Below, in pieces: positions 17,156-26,336 of a stretch of 64,000 nt of DNA. Under the pieces are notes generated by a model that worked only from the letters and a program-made list of their open reading frames with translations, did not search any database and was not told the DNA's origin. A program made the translations under genes and the position numbers. Positions within the stretch are counted from its first letter, which is position 1, and each line of letters begins with the position of its first letter. Origin of the DNA: Lientehia sp934351765 (lineage in GTDB: Bacteria; Bacillota; Clostridia; Lachnospirales; Lachnospiraceae); contig NZ_JBQKGG010000003.1 in assembly GCF_052118925.1 (NCBI RefSeq), forward strand, positions 217,471 through 281,470. The letters are read 5' to 3'.

Positions 17156-17947
17156 ATGGCACAGAGAATACCAGGGCCGGGGGAGTTTTACCGGCATTTT
17201 AAAAATCGACTGTATCAGATCGTGGCGGTGGCGGAGCACTCCGAGACCGGAGAGGCAATGGTGGTCTACCAGGCGCTTTACGGAGAATTTAAGATCTATG
17301 TCCGTCCGCTGGAAATGTTTCTGGAGGAGGTGGATCATGATAAATATCCCCGCGTGACCCAGAAATACCGGTTTGAACCGGTGAACATGGCGGAGACCGG
17401 AAAACGGCAGGAGCAGATTTCTCATGCAGAAGAAGACGAAAGCCGGAAAACAGCACGCCGGACAGAACCGGAACGAAGAACTTCGGAAGAACGAATGAAG
17501 CGGGAGGCAGAGGAAAAACAGGCGCTTCTGGATACCTGGAAGGAGGTCAGCGGACTTTCGGATTTTGAGGATTATGAGGAAGCCGATGAGATGGCCGAGC
17601 AGGAGAGCGTGGTGATCCCCCGGAGCGGACGGGCGGAGGAGACGGAGGATGATCTCTGGGAATCCTTGACCGACGAGGCGGTGGAGGCTGCAAAGGGGCA
17701 GGGAGAGGAGGAAGAGACAACCGACGAGGTGAATCCCCATTTTCTGGATTTCCTGGAGGCACGGACTTTTGAATCCAAGGCAGTGATCCTGGAGACCATG
17801 CGGGAGGAGCTGGATGATGAGCTTATCGACGGCCTGGCCATGGCTGTGGATGTGGAGATCCCGGCCGGTCCGATCGAGGAACGGTATCATCAGCTTCGCC
17901 AGTGCCTGGAGACTATGGCGAAGTATGAGGACACAAGGCTGCGCTGA
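17156..17947 (+). CDS. DUF1653 protein with long acidic tail
   Basis: The first 75 residues are a DUF1653 domain: GPGEFYRHFKNRLYQIVAVA, YQALYGEFKIYVRPLEMFL and KYPRVTQKYRFEP. The remaining 190 residues are highly charged, rich in Glu, and end in a helical acidic segment unlike the usual short DUF1653 proteins. Function is unknown. It has GGAAGGAG upstream and stands alone just before the str operon, where rpoB-rpoC would sit in many Firmicutes. Confidence 0.78.
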   Translation: MAQRIPGPGEFYRHFKNRLYQIVAVAEHSETGEAMVVYQALYGEFKIYVRPLEMFLEEVDHDKYPRVTQKYRFEPVNMAETGKRQEQISHAEEDESRKTARRTEPERRTSEERMKREAEEKQALLDTWKEVSGLSDFEDYEEADEMAEQESVVIPRSGRAEETEDDLWESLTDEAVEAAKGQGEEEETTDEVNPHFLDFLEARTFESKAVILETMREELDDELIDGLAMAVDVEIPAGPIEERYHQLRQCLETMAKYEDTRLR

Positions 17948-18041
17948 AAACAGCCTGTCCCGGTAACGGTGGTCTGCTTCACAGAAAGCCGGTTTCTGTG
18001 AAAAAACAGATAAGTTTTACCTGATATTTGCAGGTTGGCTC

Positions 18042-18070
18042 TTGACATGGAGAAAATCCAACTATATAAT
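18042..18070 (+). promoter_or_regulatory. Consensus promoter of the str operon
   Basis: TTGACA (18042-18047) and TATAAT (18065-18070) are both full consensus and 17 bp apart. A perfect 10-bp inverted repeat (TTCACAGAAA at 17978, TTTCTGTGAA at 17993) lies just upstream and may be the 3' hairpin of the DUF1653 mRNA. Confidence 0.93.
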
Positions 18071-18149
18071 AGTAAGGCGTGCGAAAAATGCAATTGTATT
18101 TTGGTGCGCAAAAACAGACACTTAACCAATATCACAGGAGGTGAAAAAC

Positions 18150-18563
18150 ATGCCCACATTCAACCAGTTAGTAAGAAAGGGTAGACAGACATCCGTAAAG
18201 AAAGCAACCGCTCCCGCTCTGTTAAAGGGTTTCAACTCTTTAAAGAAGAAGGCAACCGATGAGGCTGCTCCTCAGAAGAGAGGCGTCTGCACAGCAGTAA
18301 AGACCGCTACCCCCAAGAAGCCTAACTCAGCACTTAGAAAGATTGCCAGAGTACGTCTTTCCAATGGTATCGAAGTAACAAGCTATATCCCCGGCGAAGG
18401 CCACAACCTTCAGGAGCATAGCGTTGTTCTGATCAGAGGCGGCCGTGTAAAGGACCTGCCCGGTACCAGATACCATATCGTCAGAGGAACCCTCGATACC
18501 GCAGGTGTTGCCAACAGACGTCAGGCCCGTTCCAAATACGGCGCTAAGAGACCGAAGAAGTAA
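18150..18563 (+). CDS. rpsL: 30S ribosomal protein S12
   Basis: S12 sits at the decoding centre. MPTFNQLVRKGRQ begins the protein and TATPKKPNSALRK marks the loop where streptomycin-resistance changes occur. The Firmicutes insertion (LLKGFNSLKKKATDEAAP) makes it 137 residues rather than about 124. The ATG at 18150 follows AGGAGGTGAA; a GTG at 18141 is part of that site. It is the first gene of the str operon, with no rpoC or L7Ae gene just before it. Confidence 0.98.
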   Translation: MPTFNQLVRKGRQTSVKKATAPALLKGFNSLKKKATDEAAPQKRGVCTAVKTATPKKPNSALRKIARVRLSNGIEVTSYIPGEGHNLQEHSVVLIRGGRVKDLPGTRYHIVRGTLDTAGVANRRQARSKYGAKRPKK

Positions 18564-18710
18564 GGCAGTCAGTAAGATTTGTATTAGTGCACGGAATGTA
18601 GCATATTTTTCCCTGTGAGACGGGTCCAATATAGTTAGCATGACCGGGCGCGAACATACAAGCGTGTGAGTACCGACGATTTAATTCTAATAATTAAGGA
18701 GGGAAGTAAC

Positions 18711-19181
18711 GTGCCTCGTAAAGGACATACCCAGAAAAGAGATGTTTTAGCAGACCCGCTTTACAACAATAAGGTTGTTACAAAGCTGATCAACAATATC
18801 ATGTTGGACGGCAAGAAGGGTGTTGCACAGAAGATTGTGTACGGCGCTTTTGAGCAGGTTGAGGAAAAGACCGGAAAGCCCGCACTGGAAGTTTTTGAAG
18901 CAGCAATGAACAATATCATGCCTGTACTGGAAGTAAAGGCAAAGCGTATCGGTGGTGCAACCTATCAGGTACCCATCGAGGTTAAGCCCGAAAGACGTCA
19001 GGCGCTGGCTCTGCGCTGGATCACTCTGTTCTCCCGTAAGAGAGGCGAGAAGACCCAGGAGGAGAGACTGGCAAACGAGCTTATGGATGCAGCAAACAAC
19101 ACTGGTGCAGCCGTAAAGAGAAAAGAAGACATGCACAAGATGGCAGAGGCCAACAAGGCGTTTGCACATTACAGATTCTAA
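18711..19181 (+). CDS. rpsG: 30S ribosomal protein S7
   Basis: S7 nucleates the 30S head. The protein starts PRKGHTQKRDVLADPLYNNK from a GTG with AAGGAGGG upstream and is 156 residues, as expected. KRIGGATYQVPIEVKPERR is the conserved RNA-contacting part. The 147-bp gap after rpsL holds no gene and could contain an S7/S12 control element. Confidence 0.98.
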   Translation: MPRKGHTQKRDVLADPLYNNKVVTKLINNIMLDGKKGVAQKIVYGAFEQVEEKTGKPALEVFEAAMNNIMPVLEVKAKRIGGATYQVPIEVKPERRQALALRWITLFSRKRGEKTQEERLANELMDAANNTGAAVKRKEDMHKMAEANKAFAHYRF

Positions 19182-19196
19182 AAGGAGGGAAATCCC

Positions 19197-21314
19197 TTGG
19201 CTGGAAGAGAATATCCATTGGAGAGAACCAGGAACATTGGTATCATGGCTCATATCGATGCGGGTAAAACCACTCTTACAGAGCGTATCCTGTACTACAC
19301 AGGCGTAAACTATAAGATCGGTGATACTCACGAAGGTACAGCTACCATGGACTGGATGGAGCAGGAGCAGGAGAGAGGTATCACAATTACTTCCGCTGCA
19401 ACCACCTGTCACTGGACTCTGGAAAAGGAAACAAAACCGATGCCGGGCGCTCTGGAGCATCGTATCAATATCATTGATACCCCCGGACATGTTGACTTCA
19501 CCGTTGAAGTTGAGCGTTCTCTGCGTGTACTGGATGGTGCCGTAGGTGTGTTCTGTGCAAAGGGCGGTGTTGAACCTCAGTCAGAAACTGTATGGCGCCA
19601 GGCCGATAAATACAACGTTCCCAGAATCGCATTCATCAACAAGATGGATATCCTGGGTGCAAACTTCTACAATGCAGTAGATATGATCAAGACCCGTCTT
19701 GGTCACAATGCAGTACCTGTTCAGCTTCCGATCGGCAAGGAGGATGACTTCAAGGGCGTCATCGATCTGTTCGAGATGCAGTCCTACATCTATGAAGATG
19801 AGAAGGGCGATAAGATCTCTCTGGAGCCCATTCCGGACGATATGAAGGAACAGGCAGAAGAATACAGAACTGCCATGATCGAAGCAATCTGTGAAACAGA
19901 TGACGATCTGATGATGCAGTATCTGGATGGTGATGAGCCCTCCACAGAAGACCTGAAGAAGGCTCTGAGAAAGGCTACCATCTCCGTAGAAATCATTCCG
20001 GTACTCTGCGGTACCGCATACCGCAACAAGGGTGTTCAGAAGCTTCTGGATGCAGTTGTTGAGTATATGCCCGCACCTACCGATATCCCCTCCATCAAGG
20101 GAACCGACATGGACGGCAATGAGGTTGTAAGACATTCTTCTGATGAAGAACCCTTCTCCGCACTTGCGTTCAAGATCATGGCAGATCCCTTCGTTGGAAA
20201 ACTGGCATTCTTCCGTGTTTACTCCGGAACCATGAATGCAGGCTCTTATGTGCTGAATGCAACAAAGGGCAAGAAGGAGCGTGTTGGCCGTATCCTTCAG
20301 ATGCACGCAAACAAGAGAATGGAGCTTGACAAGGTTTACTCCGGCGATATCGCTGCAGCAGTAGGCTTCAAGTTCACCTCCACCGGTGATACCATCTGCG
20401 ACGAGCAGCATCCGGTAATCCTGGAGTCCATGGAGTTCCCTGAACCCGTTATCGATATCGCAATCGAGCCTAAGACAAAGGCCGGACAGGACAAGATGGG
20501 CGAGGCTCTTGCAAAGCTGGCAGAAGAGGATCCTACGTTCCGTGTTTCCACCAATAAGGAAACAGGACAGACCATCATCGCCGGTATGGGTGAGCTTCAT
20601 CTGGAGATCATCGTTGACCGTCTCCTTCGTGAATTCAAGGTAGAGGCAAACGTTGGTAAGCCCCAGGTTGCTTATAAGGAAACCATCACAAAGAGTGTTG
20701 ACGTTGACAGCAAGTATGCAAAGCAGTCCGGTGGACGTGGTCAGTACGGTCACTGTAAGGTACGCTTTGAGCCCATGGATGCAAACGCTGAGAAGACTTA
20801 CGAGTTTGTTTCCGAGGTTGTCGGCGGTGCAATCCCGAAGGAATATATCCCTGCAGTAGATGCCGGTATCCAGGAAGCAATGAAGTCCGGTATCCTGGGC
20901 GGATTTGAAGTACTCGGTGTAAGAGCTGTCTGCTACGATGGTTCCTATCATGAAGTCGACTCTTCCGAAATGGCATTCAAGATTGCCGGATCCATGGCAT
21001 TCAAGGACGCTATGGCAAAGGGCGGCGCAACACTCCTTGAGCCGATCATGAGAGTCGAGGTAACAACTCCCGAGGATTACATGGGTGATGTTATCGGCGA
21101 TATCAACTCCCGCCGCGGACGTATCGAAGCATTTGAGGATGTAAACGGATCCAAGCTGATCAAGGGTTATGTTCCGCTGTCCGAGATGTTCGGATACGCA
21201 ACAGACCTTCGTTCCAAGACTCAGGGCCGTGCGGCATACTCCATGTTCTTCGATAAATACGAGCCCGTACCGAAGAGCGTACAGGAGAAAGTTCTTGCTG
21301 AAAGAGCGAAATAA
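19197..21314 (+). CDS. fusA: Elongation factor G
   Basis: EF-G is the GTPase that drives translocation. The G1 loop AHIDAGKT lies at residues 18-25, DTPGHVDFTVEVERSLRVLD marks G3 and FINKMDILGA G4; the C-terminal half carries the SGGRGQYGHCK and SRRGRIEAFED regions of domains IV-V. The start is a TTG placed 8 bases after AAAGGAGGG. Length 705 is normal. It lies 15 bp after rpsG. Confidence 0.98.
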   Translation: MAGREYPLERTRNIGIMAHIDAGKTTLTERILYYTGVNYKIGDTHEGTATMDWMEQEQERGITITSAATTCHWTLEKETKPMPGALEHRINIIDTPGHVDFTVEVERSLRVLDGAVGVFCAKGGVEPQSETVWRQADKYNVPRIAFINKMDILGANFYNAVDMIKTRLGHNAVPVQLPIGKEDDFKGVIDLFEMQSYIYEDEKGDKISLEPIPDDMKEQAEEYRTAMIEAICETDDDLMMQYLDGDEPSTEDLKKALRKATISVEIIPVLCGTAYRNKGVQKLLDAVVEYMPAPTDIPSIKGTDMDGNEVVRHSSDEEPFSALAFKIMADPFVGKLAFFRVYSGTMNAGSYVLNATKGKKERVGRILQMHANKRMELDKVYSGDIAAAVGFKFTSTGDTICDEQHPVILESMEFPEPVIDIAIEPKTKAGQDKMGEALAKLAEEDPTFRVSTNKETGQTIIAGMGELHLEIIVDRLLREFKVEANVGKPQVAYKETITKSVDVDSKYAKQSGGRGQYGHCKVRFEPMDANAEKTYEFVSEVVGGAIPKEYIPAVDAGIQEAMKSGILGGFEVLGVRAVCYDGSYHEVDSSEMAFKIAGSMAFKDAMAKGGATLLEPIMRVEVTTPEDYMGDVIGDINSRRGRIEAFEDVNGSKLIKGYVPLSEMFGYATDLRSKTQGRAAYSMFFDKYEPVPKSVQEKVLAERAK

Positions 21315-21317
21315 GGC

Positions 21318-21346
21318 TTGAAAAAGCGTTTGTTATGCAATATAAT
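21318..21346 (+). promoter_or_regulatory. Internal promoter for tuf
   Basis: TTGAAA (21318-21323) and TATAAT (21341-21346) are 17 bp apart and start four bases after the fusA stop. It would give extra tuf transcripts, matching the need for excess EF-Tu. Confidence 0.85.
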
Positions 21347-21419
21347 GTTATTCAGTGTGAAACGCTGAAACGTAAATAATTGAAGCCCGCCAGGGCAAAT
21401 ATTAAGGAGGACTTTTAAA

Positions 21420-22607
21420 ATGGCTAAAGCTAAATTTGACAGATCTAAGCCCCATTGTAACATCGGTACAATCGGACATGTAGACCATGGTAAAACTACT
21501 CTGACTGCTGCAATCACCAAGGTTCTGGCAGAGAGAGTTCCTGGTAATGAGAAGGTAGATTTCGAGAACATCGATAAGGCTCCCGAAGAGAGAGAGCGTG
21601 GTATTACCATTTCTACCGCTCACGTTGAGTATCAGACTGCTAAGAGACATTACGCTCACGTTGACTGCCCCGGACATGCTGACTATGTAAAGAACATGAT
21701 CACCGGTGCTGCTCAGATGGATGGCGCTATCCTCGTAGTTGCTGCTACCGATGGTGTTATGGCTCAGACAAAGGAGCATATCCTTCTGTCCCGTCAGGTA
21801 GGTGTACCTTACATCGTAGTATTCCTGAACAAGTGCGATATGGTAGATGACGAAGAGCTGATCGAGCTGGTAGAGATGGAAGTTACCGAGCAGCTTGAAG
21901 AGTACGGCTTCAATGACTGCCCGATCGTTAAGGGTTCCGCTCTGAAGGCTCTGGAAGATCCCATGGGACCTTGGGGAGACAAGATCATGGAGCTGATGGA
22001 CACTGTAGATTCCTACATTCCCGATCCTCAGCGTGATACTGACAAGCCTTTCCTGATGCCTGTAGAGGATATCTTCTCCATCACCGGTCGTGGTACTGTT
22101 GCAACCGGTAGAGTAGAGCGTGGTGTGATCCATGTATCTGATGAAGTTGAAATCGTTGGTATTAAGGAAGAGACCCGTAAGGTAGTTGTTACCGGTGTTG
22201 AGATGTTCCACAAGCTGCTTGACGAAGGCCAGGCTGGTGATAACATCGGTGCTCTGCTCCGTGGTGTTCAGAGAAATGAAATCGAAAGAGGACAGGTTCT
22301 GGCTAAGCCCGGTACTGTTACCTGCCATAAGAAGTTTACCGCTCAGGTATACGTTCTTACCAAGGACGAGGGTGGCCGTCATACTCCTTTCTTCAACAAC
22401 TACAGACCTCAGTTCTACTTCAGAACAACTGACGTAACCGGCGTTGTAAACCTTCCCGAAGGTACTGAGATGTGCATGCCTGGCGATAACGTAGAGATGA
22501 CCATCGAGCTCATCCACCCCATCGCTATGGAGCAGGGTCTTACATTCGCTATCCGTGAGGGTGGCCGTACAGTAGGATCTGGCCGTGTTGCTTCTATCAT
22601 CGAGTAA
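21420..22607 (+). CDS. tuf: Elongation factor Tu
   Basis: EF-Tu delivers aminoacyl-tRNA to the ribosome. G1 GHVDHGKT is at residues 19-26, DCPGHADYVKNMITGAAQMDG marks G3 and FLNKCDMV G4. The C-terminal part has PFFNNYRPQFYFRTTDVTG. Length 395 is normal. It is preceded by AAGGAGG and its own promoter, and ends the str operon. Confidence 0.98.
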   Translation: MAKAKFDRSKPHCNIGTIGHVDHGKTTLTAAITKVLAERVPGNEKVDFENIDKAPEERERGITISTAHVEYQTAKRHYAHVDCPGHADYVKNMITGAAQMDGAILVVAATDGVMAQTKEHILLSRQVGVPYIVVFLNKCDMVDDEELIELVEMEVTEQLEEYGFNDCPIVKGSALKALEDPMGPWGDKIMELMDTVDSYIPDPQRDTDKPFLMPVEDIFSITGRGTVATGRVERGVIHVSDEVEIVGIKEETRKVVVTGVEMFHKLLDEGQAGDNIGALLRGVQRNEIERGQVLAKPGTVTCHKKFTAQVYVLTKDEGGRHTPFFNNYRPQFYFRTTDVTGVVNLPEGTEMCMPGDNVEMTIELIHPIAMEQGLTFAIREGGRTVGSGRVASIIE

Positions 22608-22731
22608 TTTCGATAAGCAACGAGCAGTGCGAAGCCGAGAGTTGTGTTTGCTGGGAGCTTGCTCACAGTGAGGCAGCATTGCATATATAAAATAAACGTA
22701 CCGAAAGGTGCATGTGCTCAAACGTAAGATG

Positions 22732-22762
22732 CCCCGGAACCGAAAGGTTTCCGGGGTTTTTC
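22732..22762 (+). terminator. Terminator of the str operon
   Basis: CCCCGGAACC and GGTTTCCGGGG form a GC-rich stem with one mismatch, closed by GAAA and followed by TTTTTCTG. Confidence 0.88.
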
Positions 22763-22789
22763 TGTACTGAAAAAAATACAAAAAAAACC

Positions 22790-22818
22790 TTGCATTTTTG
22801 AAGAGGCTTGTGTATAAT
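22790..22818 (+). promoter_or_regulatory. Promoter of the S10 operon
   Basis: TTGCAT (22790-22795) and TATAAT (22813-22818) are 17 bp apart. Transcription from about 22825 gives an unusually long leader of about 235 nt before rpsJ. Confidence 0.88.
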
Positions 22819-22824
22819 ATATCA

Positions 22825-23059
22825 TGCTGTGGCATGATAGCGATGAAGCGTGAGGTTGCTGCCCACTGTGGCAGGTTTTTCCGCGGAGCGAATGTCAAGT
22901 TAGGAAACTGGCGACAAGTCACTGTACAAACAGAATCATCTACAACAGGTAAAGAAGTAGAAATGACGTGTGTAGGAATTGATGATACACACGGGAGAGT
23001 GTACAGTCACCGCTTGTCGTACTTACATTGAAAAGTGCGAAAAGGAGGCGACTTTTTTT
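22825..23059 (+). promoter_or_regulatory. Structured leader of the S10 operon
   Basis: A long-range stem is formed by GCGACAAGTCACTGTAC (22911-22927) and GTACAGTCACCGCTTGTCGT (23001-23020), with a 3-nt bulge. Inside it CGTGTGTA (22967-22974) pairs perfectly with TACACACG (22986-22993). The rpsJ ribosome site AAAGGAGG then lies between AAAAGT (23034-23039) and ACTTTT, ending in a 7-T run right before the ATG. This looks like an autoregulatory ribosomal leader, perhaps bound by L4 as in E. coli or by another operon protein; the mechanism is inferred. Confidence 0.75.
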
Positions 23060-23377
23060 ATGGCAAGTCAGGTAATGAGAATCACATTAAAGGCTTATGA
23101 CCACCAGCTGGTAGATCAGTCCGCTGGTAAAATCATCGACACTGTAAAGAAAACCGGATCTCAGGTGAGCGGACCTGTGCCGCTGCCCACCAAGAAGGAG
23201 GTTGTAACAATCCTTCGTGCAGTCCACAAGTACAAGGATTCCAGAGAACAGTTCGAGCAGAGAACTCATAAGAGACTCATCGACATCACGGCTCCCACTC
23301 AGAAGACCGTAGATGCACTTTCCAGACTGGAAATGCCTGCCGGTGTTTACATCGACATCAAGATGAAAACAAAGTAA
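23060..23377 (+). CDS. rpsJ: 30S ribosomal protein S10
   Basis: S10 binds the 30S head and also acts as NusE in antitermination. MRITLKAYDHQLVDQSAGKI starts the core and KRLIDITAPTQKTVDALSRL lies near the end. Length 105 is standard. The ATG is preceded by AAAGGAGGCGAC and a T-run. It leads the S10-spc-alpha run that continues to rplQ. Confidence 0.98.
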   Translation: MASQVMRITLKAYDHQLVDQSAGKIIDTVKKTGSQVSGPVPLPTKKEVVTILRAVHKYKDSREQFEQRTHKRLIDITAPTQKTVDALSRLEMPAGVYIDIKMKTK

Positions 23378-23466
23378 TTCCATTAAGAAAATCCAGAATT
23401 GGTTTCGGCCTGTTCTAGGATGATTGCCCAGGTGGTAATCCGCTGTAGAATAACAGGAGGTAGAAA

Positions 23467-24099
23467 ATGAAGAAAGCGATTTTAGCGACAAAGGTTGGAA
23501 TGACCCAGGTCTTCACAGAAGACGGCGCGCTCGTTCCTGTAACGGTTCTTCAGGCTGGTCCCTGCGTAGTAACTCAGGTGAAGACAGTTGAGAACGACGG
23601 TTACGCAGCAGTTCAGGTAGGTTTCGCAGATAAGAGAGAGAAGCTTGTAAACAAGCCTCTGAAGGGCCACTTTGATAAGGCCGGCGTTTCCTATAAGAGA
23701 TATATCAGAGAGTTCAGATTTGAGAACGCAGCTGACTACAAGCTGGCTGACGAGATCAAGGCTGATATCTTCGCAGCAGGCGACAAGGTAGACGCAACCG
23801 CGATCTCCAAAGGTAAAGGCTTCCAGGGCGCCATCAAGCGTCACGGACAGCACAGAGGACCTATGGCTCACGGTTCCAAGTTCCATCGTCATGCAGGTTC
23901 CAACGGCGCTGCATCTGATCCCAGCAAGGTATTCAAGGGAAAGAAGATGCCCGGTCAGATGGGTAACAAGAAGATCACGATCCAGAATCTTGAGATTGTA
24001 CGCGTAGATGCTGAAAACAATCTGCTTCTGGTAAAGGGCGCTGTACCCGGACCGAAGAAGTGCATGGTAACCATTAAGGAAACTGTAAAGACGGTTTAA
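23467..24099 (+). CDS. rplC: 50S ribosomal protein L3
   Basis: L3 helps start 50S assembly and reaches to the peptidyl transferase centre. MKKAILATKVGMTQVF begins it, and GHRGPMAHGSKFHRHAGS-type sequence (HGQHRGPMAHGSKFHRHAG) is the conserved loop. Length 210 is normal. ACAGGAGG lies upstream; 89 bp separate it from rpsJ. Confidence 0.98.
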   Translation: MKKAILATKVGMTQVFTEDGALVPVTVLQAGPCVVTQVKTVENDGYAAVQVGFADKREKLVNKPLKGHFDKAGVSYKRYIREFRFENAADYKLADEIKADIFAAGDKVDATAISKGKGFQGAIKRHGQHRGPMAHGSKFHRHAGSNGAASDPSKVFKGKKMPGQMGNKKITIQNLEIVRVDAENNLLLVKGAVPGPKKCMVTIKETVKTV

Positions 24100-24129
24100 G
24101 GTTTATACTTGGAAAGGAGGAACACACAG

Positions 24130-24750
24130 ATGGCAAACGTATCTGTTTACAATATGGAAGGCAAAGAAGTTGGTACTTTAGAGCTGAATGATGCCGTGTT
24201 CGGTGTAGAAGTAAACGAGCACCTGGTACACCTGGCTGTAGTTAGCCAGCTTGCAAACAATCGTCAGGGAACACAGAGTGCCAAGACACGCTCTGAAGTA
24301 AGCGGCGGTGGAAAGAAGCCCTGGAGACAGAAGGGAACCGGTCATGCAAGACAGGGTTCAACAAGAGCTCCCCAGTGGACCGGCGGCGGAATGGTATTTG
24401 CTGTAAAGCCCAGAGAGTACACAATCAAGTTAAATAAGAAGGAAAGAAGACTGGCGCTCAAGTCTGCCCTGACTTCCAGAGTAGCTGAGAACAAGTTCAT
24501 CGTTCTCGATGAGCTGAAGCTTGATGAGATCAAAACAAAGGCAATGAAGAACGTTCTTGACAACGTAAAGGCTCCCAAGGCTCTCGTTGTTATGGCTGAG
24601 AAGAACGAGAACGTGATCAAGTCCGCTAACAACCTTGAAGGTGTTAAGACTGCTCTTGTTTCCACCATCAATGTATATGATATCCTGAAATACAACACAG
24701 TCGTTACCACAAAGGCTGCTGTTGCAGCAATTGAGGAGGTATACGCATAA
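24130..24750 (+). CDS. rplD: 50S ribosomal protein L4
   Basis: L4 lines the exit tunnel and in E. coli also represses the S10 operon. SGGGKKPWRQKGTGHARQGS with APQWTGGG is the conserved tunnel loop, where macrolide-resistance changes occur. The ATG at 24130 follows AAAGGAGGAACACAC; the frame opens 7 codons earlier without a fitting site. Length 206. It overlaps rplW by one base. Confidence 0.98.
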   Translation: MANVSVYNMEGKEVGTLELNDAVFGVEVNEHLVHLAVVSQLANNRQGTQSAKTRSEVSGGGKKPWRQKGTGHARQGSTRAPQWTGGGMVFAVKPREYTIKLNKKERRLALKSALTSRVAENKFIVLDELKLDEIKTKAMKNVLDNVKAPKALVVMAEKNENVIKSANNLEGVKTALVSTINVYDILKYNTVVTTKAAVAAIEEVYA

Positions 24751-25049
24751 TGGCAGATATTAAGTATTATGACGTGATCTTAAAACCCGTCGTTACAGAG
24801 AAGTCCATGAACCAGATGGCTGAGAAGAAGTACACATTCCTGGTGCATGTAGATGCTAACAAGTCCATGATCAAAGAAGCAGTTGAGAAGATGTTTGCAG
24901 GAACCAAGGTTGAGTCCGTAAACACCATGAACTGCGAAGGCAAAGAGCGCAGAAGAGGCCGTACATCCGGCAAGACTGCTGCAACAAAGAAAGCAATCGT
25001 TAAGCTGACTGCTGACAGTGCAGATATCGAGATCTTCGAGGGACTGTAA
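24750..25049 (+). CDS. rplW: 50S ribosomal protein L23
   Basis: L23 sits at the tunnel exit and docks trigger factor and SRP. YYDVILKPVVTEKSMN starts the protein; KYTFLVHVDANKSMIKEAVEKMF follows. Length 99. Start and previous stop overlap as TAATG, so translation is coupled to rplD. Confidence 0.97.
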   Translation: MADIKYYDVILKPVVTEKSMNQMAEKKYTFLVHVDANKSMIKEAVEKMFAGTKVESVNTMNCEGKERRRGRTSGKTAATKKAIVKLTADSADIEIFEGL

Positions 25050-25161
25050 GACGAAAGCAGCTTGGCGAATCCATCCGCAGCGTTTGAAATAACTATACGG
25101 CGAACGTTATGCCGTGACAAAACACACTCGAGAGAGTTGTACAGTAGAAAGGAGAAAGGAA

Positions 25162-26004
25162 ATGGGAATTAAAACATATAATCCCTATACACCTTCCAGA
25201 AGAAACATGACCGGCTCTGATTTCTCTGAGATCACAAAGAAGACTCCGGAGAAGTCCTTATTGGTTTCTCTGAATAAGAATTCCGGTCGTAATAATCAGG
25301 GTAAGATCACTGTGAGACACCGTGGAGGCGGCTCCAGAAAGAAATACAGAATCATCGACTTCAAGAGAAGAAAAGACAATATCCCCGCAACTGTAATCGG
25401 CATCGAATACGATCCCAACAGAAGCGCAAACATCGCTCTGATCTGCTACGCAGACGGCGAGAAGGCATATATCCTGGCACCTGAAGGACTGAAGGACGGA
25501 ATGAAGGTTATGAGCGGTTCCGAAGCAGAAGCTAAGATCGGCAACTGCATGGAGCTGAAGGACATCCCGATCGGTACTCAGGTACACAACATCGAGCTGT
25601 ACCCCGGTGCAGGCGGACAGATGGTTCGTTCTGCCGGCGTAAGCGCACAGCTCATGGCAAAGGAAGGCAAGTACGCAACACTCCGACTTCCCTCCGGTGA
25701 AATGAGAATGGTACCCATCATCTGCCGCGCAACCATCGGTGTCGTAGGCAATGGCGAGCATTCCCTGATTAACATTGGTAAAGCAGGACGTAAGCGCAAC
25801 ATGGGCATCCGTCCCACAGTCCGCGGTTCTGTTATGAACCCCAACGACCATCCTCATGGCGGTGGTGAAGGTAAGGCTGGTATCGGTCGTCCCGGTCCCT
25901 GCACTCCTTGGGGCAAGCCTGCTCTGGGTCTCAAGACCAGAAAGAAGAATAAGCAGTCCAACAAGTTAATCGTAAGACGTCGCGATGGCAAGACCATTAA
26001 GTAA
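25162..26004 (+). CDS. rplB: 50S ribosomal protein L2
   Basis: L2 binds 23S rRNA near the peptidyl transferase centre and is needed for subunit joining. MGIKTYNPYTPSRRNMT begins it, and MNPNDHPHGGGEGKAGIGR contains the conserved His region. Length 280. AAAGGAGAAAGG precedes the ATG. The 112 bp before it hold no gene. Confidence 0.98.
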   Translation: MGIKTYNPYTPSRRNMTGSDFSEITKKTPEKSLLVSLNKNSGRNNQGKITVRHRGGGSRKKYRIIDFKRRKDNIPATVIGIEYDPNRSANIALICYADGEKAYILAPEGLKDGMKVMSGSEAEAKIGNCMELKDIPIGTQVHNIELYPGAGGQMVRSAGVSAQLMAKEGKYATLRLPSGEMRMVPIICRATIGVVGNGEHSLINIGKAGRKRNMGIRPTVRGSVMNPNDHPHGGGEGKAGIGRPGPCTPWGKPALGLKTRKKNKQSNKLIVRRRDGKTIK

Positions 26005-26028
26005 TTCGGATAAGAAGGAGGTAAACCA

Positions 26029-26307
26029 ATGGCACGTTCATTGAAAAAAGGACCGTTTGCAGATGCTCATTTATTAAAGAAGGTAGATGAGATGAACGCA
26101 GCAGGACAGAAGCAGGTTATTAAGACCTGGTCCCGCCGTTCCACTATTTTCCCGCAGATGGTTGGACATACAATCGCAGTACACGACGGCAGAAAGCATG
26201 TTCCGGTATATGTTACTGAGGACATGGTAGGCCATAAGCTTGGCGAATTCGTTGCAACCAGAACCTACAGAGGTCACGGCAAAGACGAGAAGAAGAGCAA
26301 GCGCTAA
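26029..26307 (+). CDS. rpsS: 30S ribosomal protein S19
   Basis: S19 pairs with S13 in the 30S head. MARSLKKGPFADAHLLKKV starts it and TWSRRSTIFPQMVGHTIAVH is the signature. Length 92. AGGAGG upstream; 24 bp after rplB. Confidence 0.98.
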   Translation: MARSLKKGPFADAHLLKKVDEMNAAGQKQVIKTWSRRSTIFPQMVGHTIAVHDGRKHVPVYVTEDMVGHKLGEFVATRTYRGHGKDEKKSKR

Positions 26308-26336
26308 TCGGGAAATAGAGAAAGGAGGTTTTATCC

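Noticed and set aside
21402..22922. A 506-residue minus-strand frame opposite tuf
   Set aside because: It is antisense to a certain EF-Tu gene; long antisense frames arise from the codon bias of highly expressed genes.
22798..23031. A 77-residue frame in the rpsJ leader
   Set aside because: It covers the paired RNA stems and the -10 box and has no ribosome site; a leader RNA explains the region better.
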